From: Halichondria panicea
Lineage: Eukaryota; Porifera; Demospongiae; Suberitida; Halichondriidae
Assembly: GCF_963675165.1 (NCBI RefSeq)
Contig: NC_087381.1
Location: forward strand, 1,550,001 to 1,614,000
Length of the DNA stretch: 64,000 nt
Reading direction: 5' to 3'
This document shows, one piece after another, positions 46,969 to 57,928 of this stretch. The notes below the pieces were generated by a model that worked only from the letters and a program-made list of their open reading frames with translations, searched no databases and was not told the origin of the DNA. The position numbers were made by a program, and so were the translations under genes. Every line of letters starts with the position of its first letter. Position 1 is the stretch's first letter.

Positions 46969-47664
46969 TAGCCTCTACACAGGCTCTCCTTTTTCTTCTT
47001 TATCACAATCATTCAATAAGATAAAATACTGTATTAATTGGAGAAATAAAGAAAGAAATAGACGTAGAGTTAGGGCCTGTATCGGGAAGTCGCGTGAGGG
47101 TAGAAGGGTGGTAGAAGGGTGAAAATGAGCGTGGGCATGCTGAGCTAGAAATGTTGGACTGCCCACGCAGAGATCTATGACTAATAAAACTTTGCCTGCA
47201 GCAAGCTGGACATGGACTTGGAACTGGAAGTTTGCAAGCACTATAGCTAGCTATACCTTAGGCTTAGCTAGATGATCTACTAGTCTAGATTGTGTGTTCA
47301 GATTCTATCAGACTATTACTTTTTCTTGTGTCTTTCTACACAGTATAGATCAAGAATAGCTTAGTCATCATTATCATATAGCAGGTAGCTACTGCCACCA
47401 GAGCTAGCCACGCTGTTCTCTGATCTGACTTGTAGCACAGCTTGGTGGTTATGCGTGGGAGAATACCTTACGTCACGATTGTGGGCTACATATCGCCCAC
47501 GTTCATAAAAATCCTTGTGGATCACGTGATTTCCCAAACCAGGCCTTACTTTTTCTTAACTGTACGCCCATTTTTTTCTTTGCTGCCTCACTATGTCTTT
47601 CTTATGATTTTAATGGATGAACAGTGACAGCAGCAAGAAAAAGTAAGGCCTGGGAACGAGGCTA
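46969..47664. mobile_element. TAGCCTC element, 9-bp target duplication
   Basis: Begins TAGCCTC and ends GAGGCTA, with AGTACTGAT duplicated at 46960-46968 and 47665-47673. Further in, the ends pair only partly (CAGGC, CTTTTTC). Ends and target length resemble the element at 3694-4781. Non-coding. Confidence 0.75.
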
Positions 47665-47932
47665 AGTACTGATTACTATCAAGTGATGACACAAGAGCAG
47701 GAAATTGCTATTACTAGCAGTTCAACACTCTTACTCTTATCTACTCTGGCTATTACAACTTTTAGTTGTTGGAAGCAGAATTAGGCTGCCTCGCTTACTC
47801 TTATCTACTCTTGGTATGCCTTATAGGCTATTATTAATGAATTAAGTTAACTTTAATGACTGTACAGAATATATTGTGTATTTAATGCGTTAATTCTAGA
47901 AAGGATTCAATATGTCTTTTTAGCATAATTTA

Positions 47933-48038
47933 TGTACATCTCTATTATCTCAATGGGTGTCTCTTCATTATAAATGTCTTGATCAGCACAAAGCCTCAAC
48001 TCGATATCGTCTGTAGTTGGTTGAGGGAGTTGCTTGCA
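47933..48038 (-). pseudogene. Family F 3' fragment, copy 1
   Basis: About 35 codons of the head-domain end (CKQLPQPTTDDIELRLC to IEIIEMY) with a degraded terminus. It is fused at TTGCTTGCA/CACTGGTCGG to the sequence that follows SIN3 exon 11. The same junction occurs at 53769 and 55629. Confidence 0.85.
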
Positions 48039-48366
48039 CACTGGTCGGTGGTAGTGGTCGGTACTAGATATAGTACTAGTACTTTGTCTCTAGACTAAGA
48101 ATAATCACCTCTGAGCTAGGCCTACAATAGTTGACTACATTTTAAGCTGTAAAAGAAGCACATTTATTTTGTGAGATTGTTCTTAGGCCCAGTTTACTAC
48201 ATGTTAAGCTGTAAAAAGGAACATTTGTGTGTTTGAATTGTGATTGAGGATTGTAAATAGCCAACACTCTGAAAATGATGGGCACATCACTGCTAGCTTA
48301 AATGTAGGGGTTACCGTATTATAATATAGCAGGTAATTTTGCATGGTGCAGTTTTCGTATAAACTA

Positions 48367-49222
48367 TATATTACATGTATTTATGCCTCGAGGCGTAGCC
48401 GCACGAGGGATACGGTAAAGCTGACTGTGTGTGTGTCTGTCTGTCTGTGTGTGTGTGTATTCCAGCTATAACTGCTCAACGGTTGCAATGCGACGAAAAC
48501 TAACAGCTTCTATAGGCTTCTAGCCACGTTCTCTTGGATTTTGATTCGTGGATTAGCAAACTAAAGCTTCTTTCTCGAGTTATGGCTAGTTTGACTCACA
48601 TTGAAGGCTGTTGCAGTCTCTTCAGAATCTTTCATAGCATCATCTGTCCGCACAAACTTTCTATTCAACATATGAGTTAGCCTTGCACTAAAGCGCTAGC
48701 TTTTTGTTAGCTACAATACTCAGAAAATATCTGTTAAAACAGCTAGCTAGCTAGCAGTACAGTAGCCATTTGTGAAATTGATCTCTTTGGACACACCCTT
48801 TAATTATTCCTGTGGATGTAATGCGCATGCGCGCTCATTCCCACGTGTGATATCCAAGATCCAGATCCAGATTCTCCTGGCAGAATCATTTTTGTCTTGA
48901 GGGCCTGGTAAACCACAAAACACTACCATATAACAATATAGATAACAATATGCATGTACACAGGTCTTTTCTTCTTAGATATTATATACACTGAACTACA
49001 GATCCTGGAAGAATCAATTTTCTTCTTTCTTGAGGTCCTGGTAAGCCACATAATACAATAAATAACAACAATAGATGCATGTAAATAAGTATTTTCTTCT
49101 CAGTGACTTTATATAGATAAGCTAACTTTAATATAAAATTCATTATAGATAACACTCTAATACTTTTGAGCGAAAGCAAAAACATGGCGAGAGGCATTAG
49201 CACAGCGCCAGCTTGAACACTA
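48367..49222. mobile_element. 856-bp insertion relative to the gene 3 flank
   Basis: The sequence on both sides is continuous at 39340-39350 in the gene 3 flank. The insert starts near CCTCGAGGCGTAGCCGCACG, has a GT-rich stretch, and ends with two diverged copies of a roughly 115-bp unit (near 48870 and 48990). No inverted ends were seen, so its type is unknown. A second copy lies near 55970-56819. Confidence 0.55.
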
Positions 49223-49774
49223 GTTAGTTCAGTTTCCATGCACTGTTTGCTTGAGTAGTAGAATGTTGAATGATGTCATACATGTAGTAATTACTACTTG
49301 AGTAGTTAATACGAGCATGCAGTTACATTGTAAATATTTCATATTTTATAAATTTTAGAATGGTTACATACATGCATGTAGGGCCAATTGCGCATTAATA
49401 TTTCACCGTAATTGCGGTATTTGTAAATCTCCTTTACATGCATGCATGCACGTAGGTGGTTCAGTAGCGCTTTGTACATGTACAGACATAATTATACATA
49501 CAGACTCGGTGTATACAAATTCTCGTATTACTACATACATGTACGAATATACCAAATTAGCAGAAAACGTTGCGATCTGGCAAGGATCGTGATGTCACCA
49601 TACAAGTGTCATATATACATGTGCACGTATAGTACGTCTTTGCTACATATGTACATGTATCTAGTCAATAGCGAAATACAGCGTATCTTTTTACGGGACG
49701 CAATTTAGATCATGGCCGTTCATAGATCCCGGCCATATGGCACTTTTTTATCGGCTGACTAATTACACTGTACG

Positions 49775-50111
49775 TTAGGTACTTTAGGTAAATAGCTGTG
49801 AGCTGGCTAAGGCTATGGCTATATAGAGTCACTTTCAATTTGTTTTATTGTCTTTTTATTGTCAAAGCTTTTCCTCGCATTGAGCGATTCATCAGGACAA
49901 AAAATAATAAAAACAAATAGTGACTTTTATAGACAAAAGTGATATCCAGACGTCAAACCAGACGTTATACAGGTATTTTACTATAGGGCTACCTAGTCAA
50001 CGTCAATGCGAGGAAAAGCTTTGACAATAAAAAGACAATAAAACAAATTGAAAGTGACTCTATATAGCCATAGCCTTAGCCAGCTCACAGCTATTTACCT
50101 AAAGTACTAAA
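49775..50111. mobile_element. MITE with inverted ends over 100 bp, copy 1
   Basis: TTAGGTACTTTAGGTAAATAGC is mirrored at the right end, and the ends pair for about 105-110 bp, to CTTTTCCTCGCATTGA. ACACTGTACG is duplicated on both sides (49765-49774, 50112-50121). The gene 3 flank lacks it (near 39870-39880). Confidence 0.88.
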
Positions 50112-50335
50112 ACACTGTACGGAGTACATTGTACAGTACAGAGCTAGCTAGCTACATGCAGACGTGTTTTAGTGGCAGCATGCATGCATGTCATTTTAGT
50201 TCATAGTCTTGGAAAACGGATTCTGAGTTTAGTGTTGGCGCAGTTTCCTGCATGAGTGCAAGTGCATACATTCCAGCAGTGTAATAATTATATACAATAT
50301 GTATACTTATGTAGTATGTTTTCAATTCTAAAGTT

Positions 50336-51694
50336 TTATCGTACGTACATCTCTATTATCTCAATGGGCGTGTCTTCATCTATAAGAGCTTGATCAGCAC
50401 AAATCCTCATCTCGATATCATCTGTAGTTGGTTGAGGGAGTTGCTTGCAGAACCACGGTGGATTGTTGAACTCACAGCAAGTACTGTTACCCCCGCATCC
50501 CTGACCGTCCCAGACTGGATCATCAGAGTAAAAGATAAATCTACGTTCTTGTCGACTTCCAGTTTCACAGAAGTAGTCTTGATCGATGAAGGGAGGTACA
50601 ACTCCAGTGTAGGTCAGGTCAGGTCTTGTGCAAGGACACACACCAGAATCGGATCGAGTTTCCTGGACTGCATTAGCAAATGTCCAGATGTGCTGACGAG
50701 GCGACTGACCATGGGTTAGGCTCACACCATCAACGTAACCATCATCAATAGATAAAGCTCTATTATCAAAATATGGATCGAAAGCATCCGAAGTGCTACT
50801 TTGATATGCAATGATTCGACCACAAACTTTCGAATACTCCACCCCATAAGTTGAATAGGTAGTGGAAGTACATCCTGGTTCTTCTACTCGGCCACAAGTA
50901 CGCAATGGTGGTTCTTCCCTGGTTACCAGTCTCAATCCCTCTGGGCAGTTTTGGTTGGGATTGGTCATGTCAAGGTTGGCTACCCTCATCCATCCTCCTG
51001 CAGTATTGCAGCTACAGCTTGTTCGATTCATGTCACAGTAGACCTGAACAGGAGCGCTAGTACTGTCAGTCGCGATCCAGTATTCTCCAGATGGTCGGTC
51101 TTGAGGAATGTCACTGCAAGAGCTTGCTGGGTTGTTGATTGTTCCAAGATAGAATGGCTCAAGTTCTTCAAGAATAGAATTTATGTTCTGATCAGAAATG
51201 TTGTTTAGTATTATTGTGATTGATGGTATTTCTTGATTAACATTCCTTAACTCTATGCTCGTGTGTACCAGTGCTGCCACAGCTAATGTAAGAGATAGTA
51301 GAGTAAATACAATAGCTAGGATGGATACAACTCTGTGGTGTTTTAGTTGAGTCCTCATTTGAGATTCGTTTGTTGTGTGCTCATCTTTTCTCGTAGTTGT
51401 ATTTGGCACTATGTATACATATTCGTCCGTTTCTTGTGTTTGACTGTCTTTCCGAATTTTGTTGGCATTTTCCACAATGTTATAGGCTGGATTTTTTTTA
51501 CAACTTCTTTGTGTTTCAGTAGATGTCTCCACAATGTTGTAGGCAATGTTCTGATCTGTAAGTGTTGCATATTTCTCATTATCGATGATGTTATAGGCAA
51601 TATTCTCTTCCATTTGATGAGGGGAACCTTGCGTTCCATGTTGTGTGACGTTCTTAGTAGTAGGAACAACATTGTAGGCTACATTAGGCTCCAT
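50336..51694 (-). CDS. Fibrinogen-like type II membrane receptor, family F gene 5 (mosaic)
   Basis: Single-exon gene of 452 residues from the ATG at 51694. The tail and membrane helix nearly equal gene 4 (YNVV, YNII, YATL, YNIV, YNIV, YVYI in the same order); the stalk is slightly shorter. From about SGEYWI onward the head is of the gene 3/6 type (EGLRLVTREEPPLRTCGR, YSTYGVEYSKVCGR, DDGYVDGV). The switch lies near 51060-51130. It thus joins one receptor's signalling half to another's binding half, by gene conversion or unequal exchange. All family cysteines and the IEMYVR end are present, so it should be functional. Confidence 0.82.
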   Translation of the reverse strand: MEPNVAYNVVPTTKNVTQHGTQGSPHQMEENIAYNIIDNEKYATLTDQNIAYNIVETSTETQRSCKKNPAYNIVENANKIRKDSQTQETDEYVYIVPNTTTRKDEHTTNESQMRTQLKHHRVVSILAIVFTLLSLTLAVAALVHTSIELRNVNQEIPSITIILNNISDQNINSILEELEPFYLGTINNPASSCSDIPQDRPSGEYWIATDSTSAPVQVYCDMNRTSCSCNTAGGWMRVANLDMTNPNQNCPEGLRLVTREEPPLRTCGRVEEPGCTSTTYSTYGVEYSKVCGRIIAYQSSTSDAFDPYFDNRALSIDDGYVDGVSLTHGQSPRQHIWTFANAVQETRSDSGVCPCTRPDLTYTGVVPPFIDQDYFCETGSRQERRFIFYSDDPVWDGQGCGGNSTCCEFNNPPWFCKQLPQPTTDDIEMRICADQALIDEDTPIEIIEMYVR

Positions 51695-52704
51695 GATTGG
51701 AATTGTTAGCTGCTGCAAACTCTTTGGTTGTTGACAGCAGTTAGGACATTTTTTTAACTTTCCTTCGTGACTTGTTGTACGATAGACTGACATGCACCTA
51801 TATATATACTGCACACAGTGCCACATATACCTACAGTGTGAGTGGGTGTAGAGCATGCACACATCATTATAGTTGACTTTTCCTTCCTACTAACAGGATA
51901 TGGGGTACACAAATATATGGCATCTTAGTTGTTGTGTGTAATTTAATTAGGGCAGTATTTTAACCTTGCCTCCATGCATGCATGTACTTACACTAGTACT
52001 GCAACCTACATAATTATAATAATAGATGTATAATTAGAAATCTCTGCTTACATGTATAATAGCATTCAAATCGTAGTTTACCTTTCCTTCCTGCTAACAG
52101 GATGCAGGGACACACACATACATTTATACAGACAGTGCACTCTCGCTAATCCTGTTCTCTCAAGTACGGTCACCTCAATATAACAGTCGTTTTGTTTCGT
52201 TTGGCACGTATTGCTACATACATTGTACATGTACATGTAGCTTGATCTTTGCTGCACAAAACTCGCCCTGAAATACGGTCACTCGCTATTCTATACCGGC
52301 CAGTTCTGGCTACCCCAAACTAGTTTTAATGTACGTTTGTTACGACCAGATATGACGTTTTGGGTGTGGTTTGGCAAAATCATTAACTTCAAGGTATAGG
52401 ACCTCTGTTTAGCCGCGGCTATTAATTTTTCTGAAATACAGCTACCTTCGCTATTCTGGCCCAAGGGTGACTGGATTAACGAGAGTCTACTGTACATAAT
52501 CATGTATGCCCAGGAGTAGATAAGAGTAAGAGTGTTGAACTGCTGTAGTAATGTGGAACCTTGACATGTGTCATCACTGTCAGCACTATTCAATTAATGA
52601 GTGCTGTTAAGTACACTGTGGTCTGTGGTTTGTTACACTGAACTGTGCAATCACAACATGTGCAGTTTCTGGGAAGTGTTGATAACATAACAATTAGTAC
52701 TGAT

Positions 52705-53400
52705 TAGCCTCTACACAGGCTCTCCTTTTTCTTCTTTATCACAATCGTTCAATAAGATAAAATACTGTATTAATTGGAGAAATAAAGAAAGAAATAGACG
52801 TAGAGTTAGGGCCTGTATCGGGAAGTCGCGTGAGGGTAGAAGGGTGTTAGAAGGGTGAAAATGAGCGTGGGCATGCTGAGCTAGAAATGTTGGACTGCCC
52901 ACGCAGAGATCTATGACTAATAAAACTTTGCCTGCAGCAAGCTGGACATGGACTTGGAACTGGAAGTTTGCAAGCACTATAGCTAGCTATACCTTAGGCT
53001 TAGCTAGATGATCTACTAGTCTAGATTGTGTGTTCAGATTCTATCAGACTATTACCTTTTCTTGTGTCTTTCTACACAGTATAGATCAAGAATAGCTTAG
53101 TCATCATTATCATATAGCAGGTAGCTACTGCCACCAGAGCTAGCCACGCTGTTCTCTGATCTGACTTGTAGCACAGCTTGGTGGTTATGCGTGGGAGAAT
53201 ACCTTACGTCACGATTGTGGGCTACATATCGCCCACGTTCATAAAAATCCTTGTGGATCACGTGATTTCCCAAACCAGGCCTTACTTTTTCTTAACTGTA
53301 CGCCCGTTTTTTTCTTTGCTGCCTCACTATGTCTTTCTTATGATTTTAATGGATGAACAGTGACAACAGCAAGAAAAAGTAAGGCCTGGGAACGAGGTTA
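52705..53400. mobile_element. TAGCCTC element, duplicated copy
   Basis: Second copy of the element at 46969-47664, carried along by the segmental duplication, with the same AGTACTGAT flanks. Confidence 0.75.
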
Positions 53401-53663
53401 AGTACTGATTACTATCAAGTGATGACGCAAGAGCAGGAAATTGCTATTACTAGCAGTTCAACACTCTTACTCTTATCTACTCTGGCTATTACAACTTTTA
53501 GTTGTTGGAAGCAGAATTAGGCGGTCTCGCTTACTCTTATCTACTCTTGGTATGCCTTATAGGCTATTATTAATGAATTAAGTTAACTTTAATGACCGTA
53601 CAGAATATGTTGTGTATTTAATGCGTTAATTCTAGAAAGGATTCAATATGTCTTTTTAGCATA

Positions 53664-53769
53664 TGTACATCTCTATTATCTCAATGGGTGTCTCTTCATT
53701 ATAAATGTCTTGATCAGCACAAAGCCTCAACTCGATATCGTCTGTAGTTGGTTGAGGGAGTTGCTTGCA
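53664..53769 (-). pseudogene. Family F 3' fragment, copy 2
   Basis: Same fragment and same fusion junction as at 47933-48038. Confidence 0.85.
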
Positions 53770-53841
53770 CACTGGTCGGTGGTAGTGGTCGGTACTAGAT
53801 ATAGTACTAGTACTTTGTCTCTAGACTAAGAATAATCACCT

Positions 53842-54660
53842 TACATGTATAATAGCATTCAAATCGTAGTTTACCTTTCCTTCCTGCTAACAGGATGCAG
53901 GGACACACACATACATTTATACAGACAGTGCACTCTCGCTAATCTTGTTCTCTCAAGTACGGTCACCTCAATATAACGGTCGTTTTGTTTCGTTTGGCAC
54001 GTATTGCTACATACATTGTACATGTACATGTAGCTTGATCTTTGCTGCACAAAACTCGCCCTGAAATGCGGTCACTCGCTATTCTATACCGGCCAGTTCT
54101 GGCTACCCCGAACTAGTTTTAATGTACGTTTGTTACGACCAGATAGGATGTTTTGGGTGTGGTTTGGCAAAATCATTAACTTCAAGGTATAGGACCTCTG
54201 TTTAGCCGCGGCTATTAATTTTTCTGAAATACAGCTACCTTCGCTATTCTGGCCCAAGGGTGACTGGATTAACGAGAGTCTACTGTACATAATCATGTAT
54301 GCCCAGGAGTAGATAAGAGTAAGAGTGTTGAACTGCTGTAGTAATGTGGAACCTTGACATGCGTCATCACTGTCAGCACTATTCAATTAATGAGTGCTGT
54401 TAAGTACACTGTGGTCTGTGGTTTGTAGCACTGAACTGTGCAATCACAGCATGTGCAGTTTCTGGGAAGTACTGATTACTATCAAGTGATGACGCATTTT
54501 TTTCTTTGCTGCCTCACTATGTCTTTCTTATGATTTTAATGGATGAACAGTGACAACAGCAAGAAAAAGTAAGGCCTGGGAACGAGGCTAAGTACTGATT
54601 ACTATCAAGTGATGACGCAAGAGCAGGAAATTGCTATTACAACACTCTTACTCTTATCTA
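53842..54660. repeat. Third, rearranged partial copy of block 1
   Basis: Matches 46291-46935, then jumps after GGGAAGTACTGATT to right-flank sequence and the 3' third of the TAGCCTC element (from about 47570), then its right flank again. It is thus an internally deleted version. Confidence 0.8.
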
Positions 54661-55332
54661 CAGCAGTTTTAAGCACCTTTGCAACACACACACACAAATG
54701 GGTAAACCACAATCTAAACCTACAATGTAAACATGGAATACATGCAGGCTAGCCTTGAGTGGTTTCTTACCAAATAAAAATTGGCCAGTGTACTAACACA
54801 ACGACTATAGATCTAGCTATACAGGGTTGCAGTAATAAGGCCTACTCCACAGATGTGATATGGAGAATGATGTACCAGAGCTGAGGTGTGTACTTGGTCT
54901 ATCTCATATCACACAGAAAAAATAACTAGCAATTTGAAATGTGAACATAATTATTGACAGCAGTGACAGCAGTGGCGTAGGAAGAGAGTTATCACTTAGA
55001 GAGCATGGAAAAAGTTTAGAAGGGGAGCTGATACGCATGTGCACACATATTAAAGTGCCTGCAAGGGGGTCTTAGGGTAGTCCCCTAAAAAAATTGCATG
55101 CTCTGGTATTGATTGGTGTATTTGGTACAATTAAAAGCTTGATCTTTGATTCAATTGAGCTTGGGTAAAAAGCAAGCATGCAGTGTTAGGGGCCTGGTTC
55201 CTACTTTTAGTACACCACTGGACTGGACAGTACTGCAGATGGTCTCCCATTTGAGTAACCACAATTTACTACAATAGTACATTGTGGTTTTATGCTTGTG
55301 TTCATGTGTTGCAAAGGTGCTTAAAACTGCTG
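54661..55332. mobile_element. TA-flanked MITE with 27-bp inverted ends
   Basis: CAGCAGTTTTAAGCACCTTT and the following GCAACAC are mirrored exactly at 55306-55332, with TA on both sides. The empty site is visible twice, near 47742 and 53482. A TA target fits Tc1/mariner-type elements. No transposase frame is present. Confidence 0.88.
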
Positions 55333-55523
55333 TACTCTTGCTATTACAACTTTTAGTTGTTGGAAGCAGAATTAGGCGGCCTCGCTTACTCTTATCTACT
55401 CTTGGTATGCCTTATAGGCTATTATTAATGAATTAAGTTAACTTTAATGACTGTACAGAATATGTTGTGTATTTAATGCGTTAATTCTAGAAAGGATTCA
55501 ATATGTCTTTTTAGCATAATTTA

Positions 55524-55629
55524 TGTACATCTCTATTATCTCAATGGGTGTCTCTTCATTATAAATGTCTTGATCAGCACAAAGCCTCAACTCGATATCG
55601 TCTGTAGTTGGTTGAGGGAGTTGCTTGCA
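55524..55629 (-). pseudogene. Family F 3' fragment, copy 3
   Basis: Same fragment and same fusion junction as at 47933-48038. Confidence 0.85.
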
Positions 55630-57368
55630 CACTGGTCGGTGGTAGTGGTCGGTACTAGATATAGTACTAGTACTTTGTCTCTAGACTAAGAATAATCACC
55701 TCTGAGCTAGGCCTACAATAGTTGACTACATTTTAAGCTGTAAAAGAAGCACATTTATTTTGTGAGATTGTTCTTAGGCCCAGTTTACTACATGTTAAGC
55801 TGTAAAAAGGAACATTTGTGTGTTTGAATTGTGATTGAGGATTGTAAATAGCCAACACTCTGAAAATGATGGGCACATCACTGCTAGCTTAAATGTATAG
55901 GGAGGGGTTACCGTATTATAATATAGCAGGTAATTTTGCATGGTGCAGTTTTCGTATAAACTATATATTACATGTATTTATGCCTCGAGGCGTAGCCGCA
56001 CGAGGGATACGGTAAAGCTGACTGTGTGTGTGTCTGTCTGTCTGTGTGTGTGTGTATTCCAGCTATAACTGCTCAACGGTTGCAATGCGACGAAAACTAA
56101 CAGCTTCTATAGGCTTCTAGCCACGTTCTCTTGGATTTTGATTCGTGGATTAGCAAACTAAAGCTTCTTTCTCGAGTTATGGCTAGTTTGACTCACATTG
56201 AAGGCTGTTGCAGTCTCTTCAGAATCTTTCATAGCATCATCTGTCCGCACAAACTTTCTATTCAACATATGAGTTAGCCTTGCACTAAAGCGCTAGCTTT
56301 TTGTTAGCTACAATACTCAGAAAATATCTGTTAAAACAGCTAGCTAGCTAGCAGTACAGTAGCCATTTGTGAAATTGATCTCTTTGGACACACCCTTTAA
56401 TTATTCCTGTGGATGTAATGCGCATGCGCGCTCATTCCCACGTGTGATATCCAAGATCCAGATCCAGATTCTCCTGGCAGAATCATTTTTGTCTTGAGGG
56501 CCTGGTAAACCACAAAACACTACCATATAACAATATAGATAACAATATGCATGTACACAGGTCTTTTCTTCTTAGATATTATATACACTGAACTACAGAT
56601 CCTGGAAGAATCAATTTTCTTCTTTCTTGAGGTCCTGGTAAGCCACATAATACAATAAATAACAACAATAGATGCATGTAAATAAGTCTTTTCTTCTCAG
56701 TGACTTTATATAGATAAGCTAACTTTAATATAAAATTCATTATAGATAACACTCTAATACTTTTGAGCGAAAGCAAAAACATGGCGAGAGGCATTAGCAC
56801 AGCGCCAGCTTGAACACTAGTTAGTTCAGTTTCCATGCACTGTTTGCTTGAGTAGTAGAATGTTGAATGATGTCATACATGTAGTAATTACTACTTGAGT
56901 AGTTAATACTGAGCATGCATGCAGTTACATTGTAAATATTTCATATTTTATAAATTTTAGAATGGTTACATACATGTAGGGCCAATTGTGCATTAATATT
57001 TCACCGTAATTGCGGTATTTGTAAATCTCCTTTACATGCATGCACGTAGGTGGTTCAGTAGCGCTTTGTACATGTACAGACATAATTATACATACAGACT
57101 CGGTGTATACAAATTCTCGTATTACTATACATGTACGAATATACCAAATTAGCAGAAAACGTTGCGATCTGGCAAGGATCGTGATGTCACCATACTAGTG
57201 TCATATATACATGTGCACGTATATAGTACGTCTTTGCTACATATGTACATGTATCTAGTCAATAGCGAAATACAGCGTATCTTTTTACGGGACGCAATTT
57301 AGATCATGGCCGTTCATAGATCCCGGCCATATGGCACTTTTTTATCGGCTGACTAATTACACTGTACG

Positions 57369-57704
57369 TTAGGTACTTTAGGTAAATAGCTGTGAGCTGG
57401 CTAAGGCTATGGCTATATAGAGTCACTTTCAATTTGTTTATTGTCTTTTTATTGTCAAAGCTTTTCCTCGCATTGAGCGATTCATCAGGACAAAAAATAA
57501 TAAAAACAAATAGTGACTTTTATAGACAAAAGTGATATCCAGACGTCAAACCAGACGTTATACAGGTATTTTACTATAGGGCTACCTAGTCAACGTCAAT
57601 GCGAGGAAAAGCTTTGACAATAAAAAGACAATAAAACAAATTGAAAGTGACTCTATATAGCCATAGCCTTAGCCAGCTCACAGCTATTTACCTAAAGTAC
57701 TAAA
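57369..57704. mobile_element. MITE with inverted ends over 100 bp, copy 2
   Basis: Second copy of the element at 49775-50111 with the same ACACTGTACG flanks (57359-57368, 57705-57714), carried by block 2. Confidence 0.88.
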
Positions 57705-57928
57705 ACACTGTACGGAGTACATTGTACAGTACAGAGCTAGCTAGCTACATGCAGACGTGTTTTAGTGGCAGCATGCATGCATGTCATTTTAGTTCATAGT
57801 CTTGGAAAACGGATTCTGAGTTTAGTGTTGGCGCAGTTTCCTGCATGAGTGCAAGTGCATACATTCCAGCAGTGTAATAATTATATACAATATGTATACT
57901 TATGTAGTATGTTTTCAATTCTAAAGTT

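Larger units (their letters stand above)
46108..48110. repeat. Segmental duplication block 1, first copy
   Basis: Nearly identical to 51863-53841, and continuous with the similar 5' halves of genes 4 and 5. It contains the TAGCCTC element at 46969-47664 and a family F 3' fragment. No other gene is visible. Confidence 0.88.
51863..53841. repeat. Segmental duplication block 1, second copy
   Basis: Near-identical to 46108-48110, including the TAGCCTC element (52705-53400, flanked by AGTACTGAT; its right end is mutated to GAGGTTA) and the family F 3' fragment. It ends at ATAATCACCT, after which a third partial copy starts. Confidence 0.88.
55333..57928. repeat. Segmental duplication block 2, second copy
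   Basis: Near-identical to 47745-50335: family F 3' fragment, SIN3 intron-derived piece, the 0.85-kb insertion (about 55970-56819) and the long-ended MITE. It brings the same 3' flank to gene 6 as to gene 5. Confidence 0.9.
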
